From: an uncultured Lachnospiraceae bacterium
GTDB lineage: Bacteria > Bacillota > Clostridia > Lachnospirales > Lachnospiraceae
Length of the DNA stretch: 11,056 nucleotides
NCBI GenBank assembly: GCA_902782715.1
Contig: CACZOG010000014.1
Coordinates: forward strand, 1 to 11,056
Direction: 5' to 3'
In this document: positions 1-5,613 of the stretch, piece by piece
Numbering within the stretch: position 1 is the stretch's first letter
Layout: every line of letters begins with the position of its first letter
Notes under the pieces: generated by a model
What the model saw: the letters and a program-made list of their open reading frames with translations, nothing else
What the model was told of the DNA's origin: nothing
The model's database searches: none
Program-made: the position numbers and the translations under genes

Positions 1-1
1 A

Positions 2-82
2 TACATCGGAGTACCCATTGAGGACATCAACTACAATCAGCCCGCTTCACTTCCTTATCCTACAGAGAATCCTTTCAAGTAA
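2..82 (+). CDS. 3' end of an unidentified upstream gene (partial)
   Basis: An open frame enters from the left edge and stops at TAA 80-82, giving 26 C-terminal residues that end in ENPFK. The stop is followed 21 bases later by a strong intrinsic terminator, which is the main reason to believe this is a real gene end. The residues are polar and proline- and tyrosine-rich, with no membrane segment. I do not recognise the family from so short a tail. The neighbourhood makes a carbohydrate-related protein plausible, but that is inference only. Confidence 0.6.
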   Translation, partial: YIGVPIEDINYNQPASLPYPTENPFK

Positions 83-103
83 GATAATTTGTGACAATTT
101 AAG

Positions 104-137
104 TGCCCGGCTTCCGCAAGGATGCCGGGCATCTTTT
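104..137 (+). terminator. Intrinsic terminator of the upstream gene
   Basis: A GC-rich 8-bp stem (TGCCCGGC at 104-111 with GCCGGGCA at 124-131) can be extended inward by TCC/GGA closing a GCAA tetraloop (113-122). It is followed by TCTTTT. It ends transcription from the left and isolates the kinase operon. Confidence 0.88.
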
Positions 138-182
138 ATGATTTGACAGGGGTAAAGAAAAACAGGAAACTGAGGTTATAAA

Positions 183-276
183 CTGCAAAATTTTTCAGCA
201 GATCAAAGCCCCGATGAATGATTAAAAAGCTCGTATAATTGACGCGCTTTGAACAGATTGATAAAATATACTTGTT
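183..276 (+). promoter_or_regulatory. Probable promoter region of the sensor-kinase operon
   Basis: Two overlapping promoter readings are visible. A perfect TATAAT at 234-239 lacks a good -35 box. TTGACG at 239-244, spaced 17 bp from TAAAAT at 262-267, is a better two-box match but would start transcription only a few bases before ATG 277, giving a nearly leaderless message. No Shine-Dalgarno sequence is seen before ATG 277. Upstream lies an imperfect inverted repeat (CTGCAAAA/TTTTTCAG, 183-198) and CCCCGATGAA at 209-218, which resembles the CCCCGATAAA found before the transporter operon. Which promoter is used cannot be decided from sequence. Confidence 0.5.
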
Positions 277-2064
277 ATGAAAAAACTGCTTAAAAAAATC
301 GTCAAACCGTTTGACAAAGTTCTTAATAACATGAAATTCAGACACAAATTTTTTGTGCTTTATTTCTTATGTGTTATTGTGCCCCTTGTCATAACGGACT
401 CGATCATTCTCAAAGCGGTTTTCGATCAGGAAAGAGACTCCGTAAAATACGATATGGAGTACGTTGCGAGAATTTATCAGAACTATTTCGAGAATCTTAT
501 AAGCAACGATAAAACTCTTGCTAACAGCATTTACATGAACAAGCAGATAAATGAAATGCTTGTTAAACAATACAAAGACACCGGCGATTATTATGAAGTG
601 TATTACCCTCTTATCAAGGATTCGCTTCTTGACTCGACGCTCGGTCTTACAAGAAACAGTATTGTTATTTACGTAGATAACGAAACCGTTTACAACGGAG
701 AATTCATAAGAAGACTTTCCGGAGAATACACATCAAGATGGTATACGGATTTTAACGAACGCGAAGGAAAGGACTTGATCGATGCTTATTATGACGACTC
801 CTTAAAGCCCAACCAGGCAAACAAGAGACGTTTTCTTTATATAAAAAGACTTGATTATTATCAGAGCGACATAGCCAAGATACTGGTCATCGCACATGAT
901 ACGGCCAGTCTTACCAGTGATTTAAAAAGGATCGACGGCGGTTATCCCGTGTATATCTTATCGGGAGATTACGTTATCTACTCGTCGGAAGACAACTCCC
1001 TTATCGATGCAACGAAGCTGGATCTTTCGTCCAAAAGAAACGTAAAAAAACGACTCAATGCAAACGGAGCGGAAATAGACATTGTGATCGTGAACAATAC
1101 CCCGATCATAGCTTCCGCGATCAAGAAGAACCTCGGAATACTTCTTATGCTTCTTCTTATCACCATGATCATTCCGCCCCTGATCCTTAAGACCATCGAG
1201 AATTCCATTGTCAAAAGGATAAGGAAACTCGAGACCGCATTCGGAAACGAGTATACGAATACATTCAAAGCGATCAGTGAAGTTGAAGGAAATGACGAGA
1301 TCGCTTTCCTTATGAAGAAATACAACAGAATGGTTGACATCACCAACGAACTGGTAACGACCGTTTACAAGGATAAGATCAAGGAACAGGAAAGTGATAT
1401 CGCAAGGCAGAAAGCGGAACTTCTTGCGCTTCAGAGCCAGATAAACCCGCACTTTATGTTTAATGCGCTCGAAAGCATACGAATGCACAGTCTTTTAAAA
1501 GGCGAGACCGAGACCGCATCGATGGTCGACAAACTGGCCGTAATGGAAAGACAGAATGTTGACTGGGGCAAGGACTTTGTTACGATCAAAAAGGAGATCG
1601 AGTCCATCGAAGCGTATCTTGCGCTTCAGAGTTACCGTTTCGGAGACAGACTTTCTTTTAACATAGACATCGAAAAAGACTGCGAAGATTATCTGGTACC
1701 CAAACTTACGATAGTTACTTTCGTGGAAAATGCGTGCGTACACGGAATCGAATCCAAAGCCACGCAGGGCTGGATCTTTGTAAGAGTATATAAAGGCAAA
1801 GAAGCACTTTTCATTGAAATAGAAGATACCGGCGAAGGCATGAGCGACGAAAAGGTTGCACAGATGCAGAAAGACATCGCCGATGCATCGATCGAAACCA
1901 TCAAGACCAAGAAACACGTGGGAATCTTAAATGCGTGCTTAAGACTTAAAATGGTTACGGATCATGCGGTAACATTCGATATCGAGAGTGAGGTCGGAAT
2001 CGGTCTCAGCTTTATCATAAAAATACCTTTCGAAAAGCTAAAGAAAGCGGAGGATGACGAATAG
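277..2064 (+). CDS. YesM-family membrane sensor histidine kinase
   Basis: This is the sensor of a two-component system. It probably detects an extracellular carbohydrate or envelope cue and phosphorylates the response regulator encoded next. The 595 residues show a basic N-terminus, TM1 (about 25-46), an extracellular sensing region of about 235 residues (about 47-283, position and size fitting a dCache domain), TM2 (about 285-304), a HAMP-like segment (305-360), a coiled coil (365-388) and the His_kinase box with phospho-acceptor His392 in NPHFMFNALESI. The HATPase domain has the N-box VENACVHG (483-490), the G-box DTGEGM (517-522) and HVGILNACLRL (547-557). Length and order are normal for YesM/LytS-type kinases. 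ATG 277 is the first start after an in-frame stop at 262. It lacks a ribosome site, and ATG 331 (Met19) is an alternative. The stop TAG abuts the next ATG, so the two genes are translationally linked. The ligand is unknown. Confidence 0.95.
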   Translation: MKKLLKKIVKPFDKVLNNMKFRHKFFVLYFLCVIVPLVITDSIILKAVFDQERDSVKYDMEYVARIYQNYFENLISNDKTLANSIYMNKQINEMLVKQYKDTGDYYEVYYPLIKDSLLDSTLGLTRNSIVIYVDNETVYNGEFIRRLSGEYTSRWYTDFNEREGKDLIDAYYDDSLKPNQANKRRFLYIKRLDYYQSDIAKILVIAHDTASLTSDLKRIDGGYPVYILSGDYVIYSSEDNSLIDATKLDLSSKRNVKKRLNANGAEIDIVIVNNTPIIASAIKKNLGILLMLLLITMIIPPLILKTIENSIVKRIRKLETAFGNEYTNTFKAISEVEGNDEIAFLMKKYNRMVDITNELVTTVYKDKIKEQESDIARQKAELLALQSQINPHFMFNALESIRMHSLLKGETETASMVDKLAVMERQNVDWGKDFVTIKKEIESIEAYLALQSYRFGDRLSFNIDIEKDCEDYLVPKLTIVTFVENACVHGIESKATQGWIFVRVYKGKEALFIEIEDTGEGMSDEKVAQMQKDIADASIETIKTKKHVGILNACLRLKMVTDHAVTFDIESEVGIGLSFIIKIPFEKLKKAEDDE

Positions 2065-3657
2065 ATGCTTAAAGTTATGCTCGTGGATGATGAGCCCTTT
2101 ATCTTACAGGGCCTTAAAATTCTTATAGACTGGGAAAAAGAAGGATACGAGATCGTAGCCGCGCTTTCTAATGGCAAAGAGGCACTTGATTATCTTAAGG
2201 AAAATGAAGTGGATCTGATCATTTCGGATATCCAGATGCCTGTAATGACAGGCCTTGAACTTCTCGAAACCATTCAGAAAGAAGGTCTTTCCCAGGCAAG
2301 ATTCGCCATTCTGACGGGATTCGACGACTTTTCCTATGCGCAGAGAGCGATCAAGAACAACAGTATGGACTATATTTTAAAGCCCGTCCAGAAGAAGGAT
2401 ATCCTCGCTCTTTTACGCAATGTTTCCAGCCTTGAGAAGGAAAACAAGGAAAAAGAAGGCGACCGTAAAAAAATGGAGGACGCTTATCTTGCCAGAAACG
2501 TAATCGCCCTGATAAAAGGAAAATATGACGAGAGCAATATCGAGTACGTAAAGAAACACATGCAGCTTTCGGGCAAGATAAGATATGTGGACATAGAACT
2601 TGTCGGCGAATTAAAAGAAAGCGACGAGGACGATTATGACATGCGAATGCTTCAGCATCAGCTTCACAATGCCTGCCGTGATGTCCAGAAGGAAAACCTA
2701 AATCATTTTATCTTCGACGTATCCTATGACGAGTCAAGCTACGATGTCGGATTTATATACTGCGAGAACATGGCGACCAGATACGACATGACGGACGACG
2801 ATTATCTCGAAGGCCTGACCAAGAAGATTGAGGGTGTTCTTTTAAAACCCGTAAGAATGATCTGCGGCAAGAAAGTAAACGATGTATCCCAGATCGCCAA
2901 ATCCTACAGCTCATGCAGAATGCTCAACAGTATCAAGGGATTCCATAACGAGAAAAGAGTCTACATTTATGAAGACGAAGTGCAGATCGAGCAGAAGAGT
3001 GCGTATCTGTGCAAAAAGAGTCTTGATGAATGTATCGCGGCAATAGAAAAGAATGAAAAGAATCAGATCGAAAAGAGTGTCGAAAAACTCTACGAAGAGA
3101 TGTACAATGTCGGAGAGAATTACAACCTCGTAAATCTGAACATCAACTATCTTTTATTCCAGCTTATACATCTTGCGAGCGAGCAGGATGACAATGTCAA
3201 TCAGGAAGAAGTCATTCAGTACATTTCGGAGAATTCCTTCGAGAACTCATTATCGAGAGGAAGCCGCGAGCATATGAAAAACTTCGCGCTTCAGTATGCC
3301 GACTATCTCATGAGTCTTCGAAAGAACGTATCGAGGGGTATTTTATCGAGCATCGAAAAAGATATCTCCGAACATTATGCCGAGAACATCTCGCTAAGAA
3401 ACTTAGGCGAAAAATACTACATGAACAGCTCCTATCTCGGACAGGTATTCAGGAAGAAATACAATGTTTCTTTTAAGGATTATCTTACGAACATAAGGAT
3501 CAACGAAGCCGCAAAGATGCTGCTCATGTCTGATAAAAAGATCAATCAGATAGCCGAAGAAGTCGGATACATGGACTGCGATTATTTTATCAGGAAATTC
3601 ATTGAGATCAAGGGCTGTACGCCTTCGAAATACAGAAAGAACAATAACTTAAACTGA
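2065..3657 (+). CDS. YesN-family response regulator, REC plus AraC-type DNA-binding domain
   Basis: Cytoplasmic transcription factor that is the partner of the kinase directly upstream. The receiver domain (1-120) has the acidic pair Asp8/Asp9, phospho-acceptor Asp55 in ISDIQMP, Thr84 and Lys106 in LKPV, all the expected switch residues. A long middle region (about 125-420) with helical, charged stretches is typical of YesN proteins. The C-terminus (about 425-525) is an AraC/XylS double helix-turn-helix: first helix pair around LGEKYYMNSSYLGQVFRKKY, second around INQIAEEVGYMDCDYFIRKF, ending in the usual TPSKYRK. At 530 residues the length is normal. The start follows TAG with no gap, and GGAGG at 2049-2053 lies 11 bases upstream, inside the kinase gene. 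A likely target is the transporter promoter at 5504-5562, where a 22-bp-spaced direct repeat sits. Confidence 0.95.
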   Translation: MLKVMLVDDEPFILQGLKILIDWEKEGYEIVAALSNGKEALDYLKENEVDLIISDIQMPVMTGLELLETIQKEGLSQARFAILTGFDDFSYAQRAIKNNSMDYILKPVQKKDILALLRNVSSLEKENKEKEGDRKKMEDAYLARNVIALIKGKYDESNIEYVKKHMQLSGKIRYVDIELVGELKESDEDDYDMRMLQHQLHNACRDVQKENLNHFIFDVSYDESSYDVGFIYCENMATRYDMTDDDYLEGLTKKIEGVLLKPVRMICGKKVNDVSQIAKSYSSCRMLNSIKGFHNEKRVYIYEDEVQIEQKSAYLCKKSLDECIAAIEKNEKNQIEKSVEKLYEEMYNVGENYNLVNLNINYLLFQLIHLASEQDDNVNQEEVIQYISENSFENSLSRGSREHMKNFALQYADYLMSLRKNVSRGILSSIEKDISEHYAENISLRNLGEKYYMNSSYLGQVFRKKYNVSFKDYLTNIRINEAAKMLLMSDKKINQIAEEVGYMDCDYFIRKFIEIKGCTPSKYRKNNNLN

Positions 3658-3674
3658 TCTTTAAGAGGAATCGG

Positions 3675-4364
3675 ATGAGAAACATAGCAATAATCACCGC
3701 CAGAGGCGGAAGTAAAAGAATACCGAGAAAGAACATTAAGGATTTTCTCGGAAAGCCTATTATGGCATACTCGATCGAGGCTGCGCTTGAGTCCGGACTT
3801 TTTGACGAAGTCATGGTATCGACGGACGACGAAGAGATCGCAAAGATCGCGAAAGAATACGGTGCTAAAGTTCCTTTTTTAAGAAGCGAGGCCACAAGCA
3901 ACGATTATGCCACTACCAATGACGTGCTTCTTGAAGTTATCGATGAGTACGAAAAAAGAGGAGAGGTCTTCGATCACGGCGTATGCATTTACCCGACGGC
4001 TCCTTTTGTAGACGGCGAAACCCTCAAAGAGGCAATGAACGAGCTTATCGAAAAGAAGGCGGAAACGCTCATTCCCGTGGTTCCTTTTTCATATCCTCCG
4101 AAGCGTGCGCTTGTTATAAGAAACGAAAGACTTGTTTTCGAATATCCCGAGTTCATGAACACGCGCTCGCAGGATCTCGAGAGCGAGTACCACGATGTCG
4201 GACAGTTTTACTGCTTTAATATCGAAGCATTTAAGAAAAACCGCAAACTCATGCAGGGCGACATCGTTCCTTTCATTATTGACGAGATGAAAGTTCAGGA
4301 CATCGACAACGAGTCCGACTGGAAGATCGCCGAAGTAAAATACAGAACAATCAAAGGAGTATAG
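3675..4364 (+). CDS. pseF: Nonulosonic acid cytidylyltransferase, probably pseudaminic acid type (PseF)
   Basis: Cytoplasmic enzyme expected to join CTP and a nine-carbon sugar acid to give the CMP-sugar donor and pyrophosphate. The 229-residue length fits the CMP-NeuAc synthetase family. The N-terminal nucleotide loop ARGGSKRIPRKN (9-20) is followed by FLGKPIMAYSIEAAL and VSTDDEEIA (48-56). RSQDL (164-168) and YHDVGQFY (172-179) are what I associate with PseF rather than NeuA, where KGIPRKN and a different C-terminal half are usual. DIDNESDW (209-216) carries the late metal-binding aspartates. AGAGGA at 3664-3669 supports ATG 3675. The gap to the response regulator is only 17 bp, and the next gene follows after one base. 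The genes that make the sugar acid (PseB/C/H/G/I or NeuB/C types) are absent, so the substrate could be pseudaminic, legionaminic or N-acetylneuraminic acid. Confidence 0.85.
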   Translation: MRNIAIITARGGSKRIPRKNIKDFLGKPIMAYSIEAALESGLFDEVMVSTDDEEIAKIAKEYGAKVPFLRSEATSNDYATTNDVLLEVIDEYEKRGEVFDHGVCIYPTAPFVDGETLKEAMNELIEKKAETLIPVVPFSYPPKRALVIRNERLVFEYPEFMNTRSQDLESEYHDVGQFYCFNIEAFKKNRKLMQGDIVPFIIDEMKVQDIDNESDWKIAEVKYRTIKGV

Positions 4365-4365
4365 G

Positions 4366-5436
4366 ATGAAATCCGGCAGAATCTACGTTTGCCATACCTT
4401 TTATCATGTATATGTTTCTTTCTTAAAAGAGTTCGCAAGACCTGAAGAAGAAAGAGGAAATGCGAGCATTGTGCTTTCTTTAATGTCCAACGAATGGGGA
4501 GACATCAAAGAGAGAATCCCCCTTTCCGGATACTTTAAGGAAGTTTTCGAGTTCGACGAAAAAAGAGAGACCGAATTTCCGGAACTTGCGAAGTACAAGA
4601 AAAACCGTGGAAACATTGTTTTAAACATGATACCCCGTATTATCTTCACTTCAAAATTCGCGAAACTTCAGAAACCTTTCGTTCCGGTGGATTTTAAGAA
4701 GTACGAGGATATTTACGTATACTGTGACAACGACCCCATAGGCATTTATCTTAACAAGAACAGGATCCATTATCATGCGATGGAAGACGGCCTTAATTAC
4801 CTTTCGACTTTCGTCAATGCACTTGCGGATAACAAAGGTCATTTCGGGATCAAGAAATTCATGAGCATGAATTTAAACCTCATCTTCATGCAGGACGGAT
4901 ACAGCAAGTACTGTCTGGACATGGAAGTTAACGATCTGTCACTCGTAAGGGATGATTTCCATAAATATAAAGAAGTTCCCAGAGCAGAGCTCGAGGCAAA
5001 TATGACAGATGAACAGAAAGCGGTTCTCGTCAGGGTATTTGTCAAAAACATCGATAACCTTAATAAAAGCATCGAAAACACAAAGACCGGCGGAAAAAAG
5101 ATACTCATTCTTACCGAGCCTCTCTGCACGCTGGATGTAAGAGAGAGGATCTTCAGGGATCTGTATAACGAATATTCACCCGAAGGAACGGTGTTCTTTA
5201 AGATCCATCCGAGAGATGAACTCGATTACGACAAAGTTTTCCCCGAAGTCTTTAACTTTGATAAAAAAGTTCCGATGGAAATACTCAATTTCTTTCCGAA
5301 TCTGCATTTCGATAAAGTGGTCAGTGTTTTTACACAGCTCGGAAGCGTAAAATTCGCGGATGAAAAAGTCTATCTCGGTGTTAAATTTATGGACAAATAC
5401 GAGGATATATCCGTACACGCAAATATAGTGGAATAA
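4366..5436 (+). CDS. Sialyltransferase-like glycosyltransferase (GT52/polysialyltransferase type)
   Basis: Predicted cytoplasmic GT-B-fold enzyme using a CMP-nonulosonic acid donor, presumably the product of the gene just upstream, to decorate a surface glycan, lipid-linked saccharide or protein. The 356 residues have no signal peptide or membrane helix. An N-terminal strand with IYVCHTFYHVY (6-16) resembles the start of GT52 enzymes. The two landmarks of bacterial sialyltransferases are visible: an acidic-acidic-Gly motif, MEDG (139-142), and an HP motif, FKIHPRDE (278-285). A late VVSVFTQLGS (318-327) sits where the Ser/Thr-rich nucleotide-contacting motif is found. AAAGGAG at 4353-4359, six bases before ATG, overlaps the end of the upstream gene, and the two frames are separated by one base, a sign of obligate co-expression. 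The acceptor and the exact CAZy family are not determinable here. Last gene of the operon. Confidence 0.75.
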   Translation: MKSGRIYVCHTFYHVYVSFLKEFARPEEERGNASIVLSLMSNEWGDIKERIPLSGYFKEVFEFDEKRETEFPELAKYKKNRGNIVLNMIPRIIFTSKFAKLQKPFVPVDFKKYEDIYVYCDNDPIGIYLNKNRIHYHAMEDGLNYLSTFVNALADNKGHFGIKKFMSMNLNLIFMQDGYSKYCLDMEVNDLSLVRDDFHKYKEVPRAELEANMTDEQKAVLVRVFVKNIDNLNKSIENTKTGGKKILILTEPLCTLDVRERIFRDLYNEYSPEGTVFFKIHPRDELDYDKVFPEVFNFDKKVPMEILNFFPNLHFDKVVSVFTQLGSVKFADEKVYLGVKFMDKYEDISVHANIVE

Positions 5437-5437
5437 T

Positions 5438-5449
5438 CCGTAAATACGG
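5438..5449. repeat. Palindrome CCGTAAATACGG, upstream copy
   Basis: Perfect inverted repeat CCGTA-AA-TACGG directly after the glycosyltransferase stop codon. A closely related palindrome, CCGTAATAACGG, lies 140 bp downstream (5578-5589), in the leader of the transporter message, with similar flanking bases. Together they could be a pair of operators for a dimeric repressor, but no regulator is known for them. Confidence 0.4.
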
Positions 5450-5469
5450 CATATTTAGTATGCTTTTAC

Positions 5470-5518
5470 CCCGATAAAATACAGGACAAATTTCAAACTG
5501 TACTTTATCGGGTTTTTT
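5470..5518 (+). terminator. Intrinsic terminator of the kinase-glycosyltransferase operon
   Basis: CCCGATAAA (5470-5478) pairs with TTTATCGGG (5504-5512). The stem continues past one A/C mismatch with TACAG/CTGTA (5480-5484 with 5498-5502), closes a 13-base loop and is followed by six T. It separates the first operon from the transporter operon. The descending arm is also the first half of the direct repeat annotated at 5504-5536. Confidence 0.88.
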
Positions 5519-5536
5519 ATTGGATTTTATCGGGTT
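5504..5536 (+). promoter_or_regulatory. Direct repeat TTTATCGGGTT x2, candidate AraC/YesN activator site
   Basis: TTTATCGGGTT occurs at 5504-5514 and again, identically, at 5526-5536, a start-to-start distance of 22 bp or about two helical turns. The downstream copy touches the -35 region of the transporter promoter. AraC-family proteins typically bind direct repeats about 21 bp apart, with the proximal half-site overlapping -35. The YesN-type regulator encoded upstream is the obvious candidate binder. The spacing and position are observed; the identity of the binder is inferred. Confidence 0.5.
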
Positions 5537-5562
5537 AAAAAAAAAGATATCAAAAGTATAAT
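5534..5562 (+). promoter_or_regulatory. Promoter of the sugar transporter operon
   Basis: A perfect TATAAT at 5557-5562 is preceded at 17 bp by only GTTAAA (5534-5539), a poor -35 box, with a run of nine A (5537-5545) in the spacer region. A strong -10 with a weak -35 next to a direct repeat suggests an activator-dependent promoter. Transcription would begin near 5569, giving a leader of about 45 bases before ATG 5614. Confidence 0.65.
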
Positions 5563-5577
5563 AGAAAATACAATTAG

Positions 5578-5589
5578 CCGTAATAACGG
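5578..5589. repeat. Palindrome CCGTAATAACGG, leader copy
   Basis: Inverted repeat CCGT-AATA-ACGG lying about 10 bases after the predicted transcription start of the transporter operon. It is the partner of the 5438-5449 palindrome. It could be a repressor site just downstream of the start, or simply a small leader hairpin before the AGGAGG at 5601-5606. Confidence 0.35.
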
Positions 5590-5613
5590 TATAGTTTTAT
5601 AGGAGGTAAAAAA

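Noticed and set aside
143..182. Possible promoter with TTGACA at 143-148 and TATAAA at 177-182
   Set aside because: The spacing is 28 bp, far from the 16-18 bp needed, and no other -10 lies at the right distance.
958..1488. Antisense open frames (176 and 122 residues) within the sensor kinase gene
   Set aside because: Shadows of the kinase coding strand, with no ribosome site or promoter and no recognisable product.
3983..4219. 78-residue + strand frame inside the cytidylyltransferase gene
   Set aside because: Overlaps conserved enzyme sequence in another frame and has no start signal or motif.
5504..5536. TTTATCGGG repeats as a CRISPR or mobile-element repeat
   Set aside because: Only two direct copies and one inverted copy, short, with no spacer array, cas genes or transposase; position points to regulation instead.
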